Below the pieces are notes generated by a model, which was not told where the DNA came from, searched no databases, and was given only the letters and a program-made list of their open reading frames with translations. A stretch of DNA of 64,000 nucleotides from Muricea muricata (taxonomy: Eukaryota; Cnidaria; Anthozoa; Malacalcyonacea; Plexauridae), in NCBI GenBank assembly GCA_963855995.1, contig OY979717.1, forward strand, positions 41,626,107-41,690,106. Reading direction: 5' to 3'. The translations under genes and the position numbers were made by a program. Below, in pieces: positions 11,828 through 23,743 of the stretch; within the stretch, counting starts at the first letter, position 1; each line of letters starts with the position of its first letter.

Positions 11828-12304
11828 CTGCTTTTTCCCCTGTCATTGTTCTATTCTTCTATGAAATATCGAATTCATAGAGAAGCATATTCTTGTAAAA
11901 CACACATGTTCACGACCATACCGTCTGGAAAATACCGGTTCTCGTCCGATCACAGCAGTTAAATTAGACTGGGCGGAGTTAGTACTTGGATGGGAGACCG
12001 CTTAGGAATACTTCGTGTCGTGAGCTCTGTTTTTCCCGTGTCATCGTTCTATTCTTCTATGAAATATCGAATTCATAGAGAAGCATGATCTTGGAAAGCA
12101 CAGATGTTCACGACCATACCGTCTGGAAAATACCGGTTCTCGTCCGATCACCGCAGTTGAACTAGACTGGGCGGAGTTAGTACTTGGATGGGAGACCGCT
12201 TAGGAATACTTCGTGTGGTGAGCTCTGTTTTTTCCCCAGTCATCGTTCTTATCTTTTGCGAAACATCGAAATGAATGAGAAGCATATTCTTTTAACGCAC
12301 ACAT

Positions 12305-12423
12305 GTTCACGACCATACCATCTATAAATTACCGGTTCTCGTCCGATCACCGCAGTTAAACTAGACTGGGCGGAGTTAGTACTTCGATGGGAGACCGGCT
12401 AGGAATACTTCGTGTCGTGAGCT
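12305..12423 (+). rRNA. 5S: 5S rRNA allele with paired C-box region change (CTTCGATGGG and CCGGCTAGG)
   Basis: Relative to consensus CTTGGATGGG and CCGCCTAGG, one G becomes C and one C becomes G, always together in this allele and always with CATCTATAAATT near the 5' end. Other copies: 18262, 35738, 38520, 43490, 47265, 50841, 54415, 55806, 62366, and a divergent form at 3371 with GTTAGTTTTTCG. Both changes lie in the C box and helix IV. Whether they compensate depends on how helix IV is drawn. Confidence 0.8.
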
Positions 12424-12899
12424 CTGTTTTTTCCCCGGTCATCGTTCTTATCTTTTGCGAAACATCGAAATGAATGAGAAGCATATTCTTTTAACGCACA
12501 CATGTTCACGACCATACCGTCTGGAAAATACCGGTTCACGTCCGATCACCGCAGTTAAACTAGACTGGGCGGAGTTAGTACTTGGATGGGAGACCGCCTA
12601 GGAATACTTCGTGTCGTGAGCTCTGTTTTTCCCGTGTCATCGTTCTGTTCTTCTATGAAATATCGAATTCATAGAGAAGCATGATATTGTAAGCACAGAT
12701 GTTCACGACCATACCGTCTGGAAAATACCGGTTCTCTTCCGATCACCGCAGTTAAACTAGACTGGGCGGAGTTAGTACTTGGATGGGAGACCGCCTAGGA
12801 ATAGTTCGTGTCGTGAGCTCTGTTTTTTCTTCAGTCATCGTTCTATTCTTCTATGAAATAACGAATTCATACAGAAGCATATTCTTGTGAAGCACAGAT

Positions 12900-13019
12900 G
12901 TTCACGACCATACCGTCTGGAAAATACCGGTTCCAGTCCGACCACCGCAGTTAAACTAGACTGGACGGAGTTAATACTAGGATGGGAGACCGCCTAGGAA
13001 TACTTCGTGTACGTGAGCT
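12900..13019 (+). rRNA. 5S: 5S rRNA variant with an extra A in the helix I 3' strand
   Basis: The 3' end reads CTTCGTGTACGTGAGCT instead of CTTCGTGTCGTGAGCT, making the gene 120 nt. The extra A would bulge from, or shorten, helix I. The gene also has the GGTTCCAGTCC loop C and GAGTTAATACTAGG. The identical variant is at 18857-18976 through the 5,957-bp duplication. Confidence 0.8.
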
Positions 13020-14091
13020 CTGCTTTTTCCCCTGTCATCGTTCTTATCTTTTGCGAAAAATCGAAATGAATGAGAAGCATATTCTTTTAACGCACACATG
13101 TTCACGACCATACCGTCTGGAAAATACCGGTTCTCGTCCGATCACCGCAGCTAAACTAGACTGGGCGGAGTTAGTACTTGGATGGGAGACCGCCTAAGAA
13201 TACTTCGTGTCGTGAACTCTGTTTTTTCCCGGGTCATCGTTCTATTCTTCTGTGAAATATCGAATTCATACAGAAGCATATTCTTGTAAAACACGCATGT
13301 TCACGACAATACCGTCTGAAAAATACCGGTTCTCGTCCGATCACCGCAGTTAAACTAGACTGGGCGGAGTTAGTACTTGGATGGGAGTTCGCCTAGGAAT
13401 ACTTCGTGTCGTGAGCTCTGTTTTTTCCCCGTCATCGTTCTTATCTTCTGCGAAACATCGAAATGAACGAGAAGCATATTCTTTTAACGCACACATGTTC
13501 ACCACCATACCATCTATAAATTACCGGTTCTCGTCCGATCACCGCAGTTAAACTAGACTGGGCGGAGTTAGTACTTGGATGGGAGACCGCCTAGGAATAC
13601 TTCGTGTCGTGAGCTCTGTTTTTCCCGTGTCATCGTTCTGTTCTTCTATGAAATATCGAATTCATAGAGAAGCATGATCTTGTAAGCACTGATGTTCACG
13701 ACCATACCGTCTGGAAAATACCGGTTCTCTTCCGATCACCGCAGTTAAACTAGACTGGGCGGAGTTAGTACTTGGATGGGAGACCGCCTAGGAATACTTC
13801 GTGTCGTGACCTCTGTTTTTTCTTCAGTCATCGTTCTATTCTTCTATGAAATATCGAATTCATACAGAAGCATATTCTTGTGAAGCACAGATGTTCACGA
13901 CAATACCGCCTGGAAAATACCGGTTCTCGTCCGATCACCGCAGTTAAACTAGACTGAACGGAGTTAGTACTTGGATGGGAGACCGCCTAGGAATACTTCG
14001 TGTCGTGAGCTCCGTTTTTTCCCCTGTCATCGTTCTTATCTTCTGCGAAACATCGAAATGAATGAGAAGCATATTCTTTTAACGCACACAT

Positions 14092-17000
14092 GTTCACGAC
14101 CATACCATCTATAAATTACCGGTTCTCGTCCGATCACCGCAGTTAAACTAGACTGGGCGGAGTTAGTACTTGGATGGGAGACCGCCTAGCAATACTTCGT
14201 TTCGTGAGCTCTGCTTTTTCCCCTGTCATTGTTCTATTCTTCTATGAAATAACGAATTCATAGAGAAGCATATTCTTGTAAAACACACATGTTCACGATC
14301 ATACCGTCTGGAAAGTACCGGTTCTCGTCCGATCACCGCAGTTAAACTAGACTGGGCGGAGTTAGTACTTGGATGGGAGACCGCGTAGGAATACTTCGTG
14401 TCGTGAGCTCCGCTTTTTCCCCTGTCATTGTTCTATTCTTCCATGAAATATCGAATTCATAGAGAAGCATATTCTTGTAAAACACACATGTTCACGACCA
14501 TACCGTCTTGAAAATACCGGTTCTCCTCCGATCACCGCAGTTAAATTAGACTGGGCGGAGTTAGTACTTGGATGGGAGACCGCTTAGGAATACTTCGTGT
14601 CGTGAGCTCTGTTTTTCCCGTGTCATCGTTCTATTCTTCTATGAAATATCGAATTCATAAAGAAGCATGATCTGGTAAAGCACAGATGTTCACGACCATA
14701 CCGTCTGGAACATACCGGTTCTCGTCCGACCACCGCAGTTAAACTAGACTGGACGGAGTTAGTACTAGGATGCGAGACCGCCTAGGAATACTTCGTGTCG
14801 TGAGTTCTGTTTTTCCCCTGTCATCGTTCTTATCTTTTGCGAAACATCGAAATGAATGAGAAGCATATTCTTTTAACGCACACATGTTCACGACCATGCC
14901 GTCTGGAAAATACTGGTTCTCGTCCGATCACCGCAGTTAAACTAGACTGGGTGGAGTTAGTACTTGGATGGGAGACAGCCTAGGAATACTTCGTGTCGTG
15001 AGCTATGTTTTTTCCCGGGTCATCGTTCTATTCTTCTATAAAATATCGAATTCATAGAGAAGCATATTCTTGTAAACCACACATGTTCACGACCATACGG
15101 TCTGGAAAATACCGGTTCTCGTCCGATCACCGCAGTTAAACTAGACTGGGCGGAGTTAGTACTTGGATGGGAGACCGCCTAGGAATACTTCGTGTCGTGA
15201 GCTCCGCTTTTTCCCCTGTCATTGTTCTATTCTTCTATGAAATATCGAATTCATAGAGAAGCATATTCTTGTAAAACACACATGTTCACGACCATACCGT
15301 CTTGAAAATACCGGTTCTCGTCCGATCACCGCAGCTAAATTAGACTGGGCGGAGTTAGTACTTGGATAGGAGACCGCCTAGGAATATTTCGTGTCGTGAG
15401 CTCTGTTTTTCCCGTGTCATCGTTCTATTCTTCTATGAAATATCGAATTCATAAAGAAGCATGATCTGGTAAAGCACAGATGTTCACGACCATACCATCT
15501 GGAACATACCGGTTCTCGTCCGACCACCGCAGTTAAACTAGACTGGACGGAGTTAGTACTAGGATGCGAGACCGCCTAGGTATACTTCGTGTCGTGAGTT
15601 CTGTTTTTCACTTGTCATCGTTCTTATCTTTTGCGAAACATCGAAATGAATGAGAAGCATATTCTTTTAACGCACACATGCTCACGACCATGCCGTCTGG
15701 AAAATACTGGTTCTCGTCCGATCACCGCAGTTAAACTAGACTGGGCGGAGTTAGTACTTGGATGGGAGACCGCCTAGGAATACTTCGTGTCGTGAGCTAT
15801 GCTTTTTTCCCTGTCATTGTTCTATTCTTCTATGAAATATCGAATTCATAGAGAAGCATATTCTTGTAAAACACACATGTTTACGACCATACCGTCTGGA
15901 AAATACCGGTTCTCGTCCGATCACCGCAGTTAAACTAGACTGGGCGGAGTTAGTACTTGGATGGGAGACCGCCTAGGAATACTTCGTGTCGTGAGCTCCG
16001 CTTTTTCCCCTGTCATTGTTTTATTCTTCTATGAAATATCGAATTCATAGAGAAGCATATTCTTGTAAAACACACATGTTCACGACCATACCGTCTTGAA
16101 AATACCGGTTCTCGTCCGATCATCGCAGTTAAATTAGACTGGGCGGAGTTAGTACTTGGATGGGAGACCGCTTAGGAATACTTCGTGTCGTGAGCTCTGT
16201 TTTTCCCGTGTCATCGTTCTATTCTTCTATGAAATATCGAATTCATAAAGAAGCATGATCTGGTAAAGCACAGATGTTCACGACCATACCGTCTGGAACA
16301 TACCGGTTCTCGTCCGATCACCGCAGTTAAACTAGACTGGGCGGAGTTAGTACTTGGATGGGAGACCGCCTAGGAATACTTCGTGTGGTGTGCTCTGTTT
16401 TTTCCCGTGTCATCGTTCTTATCTTTTGCGAAACATCGAAATGAATGAGAAGCATATTCTTTTAACGCACACATGTTCACGACCATACCATCTATAAATT
16501 ACCGGTTCTCGTCCGATCACCGCAGTTAAATTAGACTGGGCGGAGTTAGTACTTGGATGGTAGACCGCCTAGGAATACTTCGTGTCGTGAGCTACGTTTT
16601 TTCCCGGGTCATCGTTCTATTCTTCTATAAAATATCGAATTCATAGAGAAGCATATTCTTGTAAAACACACATGTTCACGACCATACCGTCTTGAAAATA
16701 CCGGTTCTCGTCCGATCACCGCAGTTAAATTAGACTGGGCGGAGTTAGTACTTGGATGGGAGACCGCTTAGGAATACTTCGTGTCGTGAGCTCTGTTTTC
16801 CCCGTGTCATCGTTCTATTCTTCTATGAAATATCGAATTCATAAAGAAGCATGATCTGGTAAAGCACAGATGTTCACGACCATACCGTCTGGAACATACC
16901 GGTTCTCGTCCGATCACCGCAGTTAAACTAGACTGGGCGGAGTTAGTACTTGTATGGGAGACTGCCTAGGAATACTTCGTGTCGTGAGCTCTGTTTTTTC

Positions 17001-17784
17001 CCGTGTCATCGTTCTTATCTTTTTCGAAACATCGAAATGAATGAGAAGCATATTCTTTTAACGCACACATGTTCACGACCATACCATCTATAAATTACCG
17101 GTTCTCGTCCGATCACCGCAGTTAAATTAGACTGGGCGGAGTTAGTACTTGGATGGGAGACCGCCTAGGAATACTACGTGTCGTGAGCTATGTTTTTTCC
17201 CGGGTCATCGTTCTATTCTTCTATAAAATATCGAATTCATAGAGAAGCATATTCTTGTAAACCACACATGTTCACGACCATACCGTCTGGAAAATACCGG
17301 TTCTCGTCCGATCACCGCAGCTAAATTAGACTGGGCGGAGTTAGTACTTGGATAGGAGACCGCTTAGGAATACTTCGTGTCGTGAGCTCTGTTTTTCCCG
17401 TGTCATCGTTCTATTCTTCTATGAAATATCGAATTCATAAAGAAGCATGATCTGGTAAAGCACAGATGTTCACGACCATACCGTCTGGAACATACCGGTT
17501 CTCGTCCGACCACCGCAGTTAAACTAGACTGGACGGAGTTAGTACTAGGATGGGAGACCGCCTAGGAATACTTCGTGTCGTGAGTTCTGTTTTTCCCCTG
17601 TCATCGTTTTTATCTTTTGCGAAACATCGAAATGAATGAGAAGCATATTCTTTTAACGCACACATGTTCACGACCATGCCGTCTGGAAAATACTGGTTCT
17701 CGTCCGATCACCGCAGTTAAACTAGACTGGGCGGAGTTAGTACTTGGATGGTAGACCGCCTAGGAATACTTCGTGTCGTGAGCT
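14092..17784 (+). rRNA. 5S: 5S rRNA genes, block 5 (19 copies)
   Basis: Starts: 14092, 14291, 14490, 14688, 14886, 15085, 15284, 15482, 15680, 15879, 16078, 16276, 16475, 16674, 16872, 17071, 17270, 17468, 17666. Genes 14688-15879 match 22037-23228 (offset 7,349-7,350 bp) and again 26406-27597. Genes 16078-17071 match 27796-28788 (offset about 11,718), and 16674-17666 match 39913-40905 (offset 23,239). Recurrent C-box changes occur: GGATGCGAGACC in 14688 and 15482, GGAGACAGCC in 14886, GGATAGGAGACC in 15284 and 17270. 15680 begins GCTCACG and 15879 GTTTACG. Confidence 0.94.
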
Positions 17785-19847
17785 CTGCTTTTTCCCCTGT
17801 CATTGTTCTATTCTTCTACGAAATATCGAATTCATAGAGAAGCATATTCTTGTAAAACACACATGTTCACGACCATACCGTCTGGAAAATACCGGTTCTC
17901 GTCCGATCACAGCAGTTAAATTAGACTGGGCGGAGTTAGTACTTGGATGGGAGACCGCTTAGGAATACTTCGTGTCGTGAGCTCTGTTTTTCCCGTGTCA
18001 TCGTTCTATTCTTCTATGAAATATCGAATTCATAGAGAAGCATGATCTTGGAAAGCACAGATGTTCACGACCATACCGTCTGGAAAATACCGGTTCTCGT
18101 CCGATCACCGCAGTTGAACTAGACTGGGCGGAGTTAGTACTTGGATGGGAGACCGCTTAGGAATACTTCGTGTGGTGAGCTCTGTTTTTTTTCCTGTCAT
18201 CGTTCTTATCTTTTGCGAAACATCGAAATGAATGAGAAGCATATTCTTTTAACGCACACATGTTCACGACCATACCATCTATAAATTACCGGTTCTCGTC
18301 CGATCACCGCAGTTAAACTAGACTGGGCGGAGTTAGTACTTCGATGGCAGACCGGCTAGGAATACTTCGTGTCGTGAGCTCTGTTTTTTCCCCGGTCATC
18401 GTTCTTATCTTTTGCGAAAGATCGAAATGAATGAGAAGCATATTCTTTTAACGCACACATGTTCACGACCATACCGTCTGGAAAATACCGGTTCACGTCC
18501 GATCACCGCAGTTAAACTACACTGGGCGGAGTTAGTACTTGGATGGGAGACCGCCTAGGAATACTTCGTGTCGTGAGCTCTGTTTTTCCCGTGTCATCGT
18601 TCTGTTCTTCTATGAAATATCGAATTCATAGAGAAGCATGATATTGTAAGCACAGATGTTCACGACCATACCGTCTGGAAAATACCGGTTCTCTTCCGAT
18701 CACCGCAGTTAAACTAGACTGGGCGGAGTTAGTACTTGGATGGGAGACCGCCTAGGAATAGTTCGTGTCGTGAGCTCTGTTTTTTCTTCAGTCATCGTTC
18801 TATTCTTCTATGAAATAACGAATTCATACAGAAGCATATTCTTGTGAAGCACAGATGTTCACGACCATACCGTCTGGAAAACACCGGTTCCAGTCCGACC
18901 ACCGCAGTTAAACTAGACTGGACGGAGTTAATACTAGGATGGGAGACCGCCTAGGAATACTTCGTGTACGTGAGCTCTGCTTTTTCCCCTGTCATCGTTC
19001 TTATCTTTTGCGAAAAATCGAAATGAATGAGAAGCATATTCTTTTAACGCACACATGTTCACGACCATACCGTCTGGAAAATACCGGTTCTCGTCCGATC
19101 ACCGCAGCTAAACTAGACTGGGCGGAGTTAGTACTTGGATGGGAGACCGCCTAAGAATACTTTGTGTCGTGAACTCTGTTTTTTCCCGGGTCATCGTTCT
19201 ATTCTTCTATGAAATATCGAATTCATACAGAAGCATATTCTTGTAAAACACGCATGTTCACGACAATACCGTCTGGAAAATACCGGTTCTCGTCCGATCA
19301 CCGCAGTTAAACTAGACTGGGCGGAGTTAGTACTTGGATGGGAGTTCGCCTAGGAATACTTCGTGTCGTGAGCTCTGTTTTTTCCCCGTCATCGTTCTTA
19401 TCTTCTGCGAAACATCGAAATGAACGAGAAGCATATTCTTTTAACGCACACATGTTCACCACCATACCATCTATAAATTACCGGTTCTCGTCCGATCACC
19501 GCAGTTAAACTAGACTGGGCGGAGTTAGTACTTGGATGGGAGACCGCCTAGGAATACTTCGTGTCGTGAGCTCTGTTTTTCCCGTGTCATCGTTCTGTTC
19601 TTCTATGAAATATCGAATTCATAGAGAAGCATGATCTTGTAAGCACTGATGTTCACGACCATACCGTCTGGAAAATACCGGTTCTCTTCCGATCACCGCA
19701 GTTAAACTAGACTGGGCGGAGTTAGTACTTGGATGGGAGACCGCCTAGGAATACTTCGTGTCGTGAGCTCTATTTTTTCTTCAGTCATCGTTCTATTCTT
19801 CTATGAAATATCGAATTCATACAGAAGCATATTCTTGTGAAGCACAG
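17753..19847 (+). repeat. Higher-order repeat, 5,957-bp offset, right copy
   Basis: Counterpart of 11,796-13,890. Its last units (from about 19,346) are themselves the start of the 4,369-bp duplication, so this part exists three times in the window. Confidence 0.85.
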
Positions 19848-19968
19848 ATGTTCACGACCATACCGTCTGGAAAATACCGGTTCCAGTCCGACCACCGCAG
19901 TTAAACTAGACTGGACGGAGTTAATACTAGGATGGGAGACCGCCTAGGAATACTTCGTGTCGTGAGCT
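17865..19968 (+). rRNA. 5S: 5S rRNA genes, block 6 (11 copies), second copy of block 4
   Basis: Starts: 17865, 18063, 18262, 18461, 18658, 18857, 19057, 19256, 19454, 19651, 19850. Gene-by-gene match to block 4. Differences include CGATGGCAGACC in 18262, AACTACACTGG in 18461 and AACACCGG in 18857. The match fades inside the last gene: 19850 has the GGTTCCAGTCC loop allele where 13893 has the consensus loop. Confidence 0.94.
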
Positions 19969-22900
19969 CTGCTTTTTCCCCTGTCATCGTTCCTATCTTT
20001 TGCGAAAAATCGAAATGAATGAGAAGCATATTCTTTTAACGCACACATGTTCACGACCATACCGTCTGGAAAATACCGGTTCTCGTCAGATCACCGCAGC
20101 TAAAGTAGACTGGGCGGAGTTAGTACTTGGATGGGAGACCGCCTAAGAATACTTCGTGTCGTGAACTCTGTTTTTTCCCGGGTCATCGTTCTATTCTTCT
20201 ATGAAATATCGAATTCATACAGAAGCATATTCTTGTAAAACACACATGTTCACGACAATACCGTCTGGAAAATACCGGTTCTCGTCCGATCACCGCAGTT
20301 AAACTAGACTGGGCGGAGTTAGTACTTGGATGGGAGTTCGCGTAGGAATACTTCGTGTCGTGAGCTCTGTTTTTTCCCCTGTCATCGTTCTTATCTTCTG
20401 CGAAACATCGAAATGAATGAGAAGCATATTCTTTTAACGCACACATGTTCACGACCATACCATCTATAAATTACCGGTTCTCGTCCGATCACCGCAGTTA
20501 AACTAGACTGGGCGGAGTTAGTACTTGGATGGGAGACCGCCTAGCAATACTTCGTTTCGTGAGCTCTGCTTTTTCCCCTGTCATTGTTCTATTCTTCTAT
20601 GAAATAACGAATTCATAGAGAAGCATATTCTTGTAAAACACACATGTTCACGATCATACCGTCTGGAAAGTACCGGTTCTCGTCCGATCACCGCAGTTAA
20701 ACTAGACTGGGCGGAGTTAGTACTTGGATGGGAGACCGCTTAGGAATACTTCGTGTCGTGAGCTCTGTTTTTTCCCGGGTCATCGTTCTATTCTTCTATG
20801 AAATATCGAATTCATACAGAAGCATATTCTTGAGAAGCACAGATGTTCACGACCATACCGTCTGGAAAATACCGGTTCTCGTCCGATCACCGCAGTTAAA
20901 CTAGACTGAACGGAGTTAGTACTTGGATGGGAGACCGCCTAGGAATACTTCGTGTCGTGAGCTCCGCTTTTTCCCCTGTCATTGTTCTATTCTTCTATGA
21001 AATATCGAATTCATAGAGAAGCATATTCTTGTAAAACACACATGTTCACGACTATACCGTCTTGAAAATACCGGTTCTCGTCCGATCACCGCAGTTAAAT
21101 TAGACTGGGCGGAGTTAGTACTTGGATGGGAGACCGCTTAGGAATACTTCGTGTCGTGAGCTCTGTTTTTCCCGTGTCATCGTTCTATTCTTCTATGAAA
21201 TATCGAATTCATAAAGAAGCATGATCTTGTAAAGCACAGATGTTCACGACCATACCGTCTGGAACATACCGGTTCTCGTCCGATCACCGCAGTTAAACTA
21301 GACTGGGCGGAGTTAGTATTTGGATGGGAGACCGCCTAGGAATACTTCGTGTCGTGAGCTCTGTTTTTTCCCGTGTCATCGTTCTTATCTTTTGCGAAAC
21401 ATCGAAATGAATGAGAAGCATATTCTTTTAACGCACACATGTTCACGACCATACCATCTATAAATTACCGGTTCTCGTCCGATCACCGCAGTTAAATTAG
21501 ACTGGGCAGAGTTAGTACTTGGATGGGAGACCGCCTAGGAATACTTCGTGTCGTGAGCTATGTTTTTTCCCGGGTCATCGTTCTATTCTTCTATAAAATA
21601 TCGAATTCATAGAGAAGCATATTCTTGTAAACCACACATGTTCACGACCATACCGTCCGGAAAATACCGGTTCTCGTCCGATCACCGCAGTTAAACTAGA
21701 CTGGGCGGAGTTAGTACTTGGATGGGAGACCGCCTAGGAATACTTCGTGTCGTGAGCTCCGCTTTTTCCCCTGTCATTGTTCTATTCTTCTATGAAATAT
21801 CGAATTCATAGAGAAGCATATTCTTGTAAAACACACATGTTCACGACCATACCGTCTTGAAAATACCGGTTCTCGTCCGATCACCGCAGTTAAATTAGAC
21901 TGGGCGGAGTTAGTACTTGGATGGGAGACCGCCTAGGAATACTTCGTGTCGTGAGCTCTGTTTTTCCCGTGTCATCCTTCTATTCTTCTATGAAATATCG
22001 AACTCATAAAGAAGCATGATCTGGTAAAGCACAGATGTTCACGACCATACCGTCTGGAACATACCGGTTCTCGTCCGACCACCGCAGTTAAACTAGACTG
22101 GACGGAGTTAGTACTAGGATGCGAGACCGCCTAGGAATACTTCGTGTCGTGAGTTCTGTTTTTCCCCTGTCATCGTTCTTATCTTTTGCGAAACATCGAA
22201 ATGAATGAGAAGCATATTCTTTTAACGCACACATGTTCACGACCATGCCGTCTGGAAAATACTGGTTCTCGTCCGATCACCGCAGTTAAACTAGACTGGG
22301 TGGAGTTAGTACTTGGATGGGAGACAGCCTAGGAATACTTCGTGTCGTGAGCTATGTTTTTTCCCGGGTCATCGTTCTATTCTTCTATAAAATATCGAAT
22401 TCATAGAGAAGCATATTCTTGTAAACCACACATGTTCACGACCATACGGTCTGGAAAATACCGGTTCTCGTCCGATCACCGCAGTTAAACTAGACTGGGC
22501 GGAGTTAGTACTTGGATGGGAGACCGCCTAGGAATACTTCGTGTCGTGAGCTCCGCTTTTTCCCCTGTCATTGTTCTATTCTTCTATGAAATATCGAATT
22601 CATAGAGAAGCATATTCTTGTAAAACACACATGTTCACGACCATACCGTCTTGAAAATACCGGTTCTCGTCCGATCACCGCAGCTAAATTAGACTGGGCG
22701 GAGTTAGTACTTGGATAGGAGACCGCCTAGGAATATTTCGTGTCGTGAGCTCTGTTTTTCCCGTGTCATCGTTCTATTCTTCTATGAAATATCGAATTCA
22801 TAAAGAAGCATGATCTGGTAAAGCACAGATGTTCACGACCATACCATCTGGAACATACCGGTTCTCGTCCGACCACCGCAGTTAAACTAGACTGGACGGA

Positions 22901-23369
22901 GTTAGTACTAGGATGCGAGACCGCCTAGGAATACTTCGTGTCGTGAGTTCTGTTTTTCACTTGTCATCGTTCTTATCTTTTGCGAAACATCGAAATGAAT
23001 GAGAAGCATATTCTTTTAACGCACACATGTTCACGACCATGCCGTCTGGAAAATACTGGTTCTCGTCCGATCACCGCAGTTAAACTAGACTGGGCGGAGT
23101 TAGTACTTGGATGGGAGACCGCCTAGGAATACTTCGTGTCGTGAGCTATGCTTTTTTCCCTGTCATTGTTCTATTCTTCTATGAAATATCGTATTCATAG
23201 AGAAGCATATTCTTGTAAAACACACATGTTCACGACCATACCGTCTGGAAAATACCGGTTCTCGTCCGATCACCGCAGTTAAACTAGACTGGGCGGAGTT
23301 AGTACTTGGATGGGAGACCGCCTAGGAATACTTCGTGTCGTGAGCTCCGCTTTTTCCCCTGTCATTGTT
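19346..23369 (+). repeat. Higher-order repeat, 4,369-bp offset, left copy
   Basis: About 20 units repeated at 23,715-27,738. The right end is placed at a T/C difference (CATTGTTC at 23370, CATTGTTT at 27739), after which the next gene differs. About two units separate the copies. Confidence 0.88.
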
Positions 23370-23743
23370 CTATTCTTCTATGAAATATCGAATTCATAGA
23401 GAAGCATATTCTTGTAAAACACACATGTTCACGACCATACCGTCTTGAAAATACCGGTTCTCGTCCGATCACCGCAGCTAAATTAGACTGGGCGGAGTTA
23501 GTACTTGGATAGGAGACCGCCTAGGAATATTTCGTGTCGTGAGCTCTGTTTTTCCCGTGTCATCGTTCTATTCTTCTATGAAATATCGAATTCATAAAGA
23601 AGCATGATCTGGTAAAGGACAGATGTTCACGACCATACCATCTGGAACATACCGGTTCTCGTCCGACCACCGCAGTTAAACTAGACTGGACGGAGTTAGT
23701 ACTAGGATGCGAGACCGCCTAGGAATACTTCGTGTCGTGAGCT
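20049..23743 (+). rRNA. 5S: 5S rRNA genes, block 7 (19 copies)
   Basis: Starts: 20049, 20248, 20447, 20646, 20845, 21044, 21242, 21441, 21640, 21839, 22037, 22235, 22434, 22633, 22831, 23029, 23228, 23427, 23625. With 19454-19850 this is the left copy of the 4,369-bp duplication; 23427 and 23625 lie at its junction. 20248 has GGGAGTTCGCGTAGG in the C box; 20447 and 24816 have CCGCCTAGCAATAC. 20646 has CACGATCATACC and GGAAAGTACC. Alleles with GTCTTG plus AAATTAGAC appear at 21044, 21839, 22633 and 23427. Confidence 0.94.

Larger units (their letters stand above)
11796..13890 (+). repeat. Higher-order repeat, 5,957-bp offset, left copy
   Basis: About 10.5 units match 17,753-19,847. Diagnostic shared marks are the CACAGCAG, TTGAACTAG, AATAGTTCG, extra-A and ACCACC variants in the same order. 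Ends are approximate. Confidence 0.85.
11908..14011 (+). rRNA. 5S: 5S rRNA genes, block 4 (11 copies)
   Basis: Starts: 11908, 12106, 12305, 12504, 12701, 12900, 13100, 13299, 13497, 13694, 13893. The block is repeated 5,957 bp to the right, starting at 17865. Markers shared by both copies: CACAGCAGTT in the first gene, GCAGTTGAACTAG in the second, the CTTCGATGGG/CCGGCTAGG double change in the third (12305), AATAGTTCG in 12701, an inserted A in 12900, an A-box GCAGCTAAAC in 13100, ACGACAATACC in 13299, and ACCACCATACC in 13497. Confidence 0.94.

Noticed and set aside
12982-13197. 71-codon + strand frame, repeated at 18939
   Set aside because: Same type of frame, created by the extra A in the 12900 gene; copied by the 5,957-bp duplication.
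20183-20458. 91-codon minus-strand frame, also at 24552 and 36865, and a 64-codon frame at 50627
   Set aside because: Antisense to 5S genes and spacers; repeated only because the block is duplicated.
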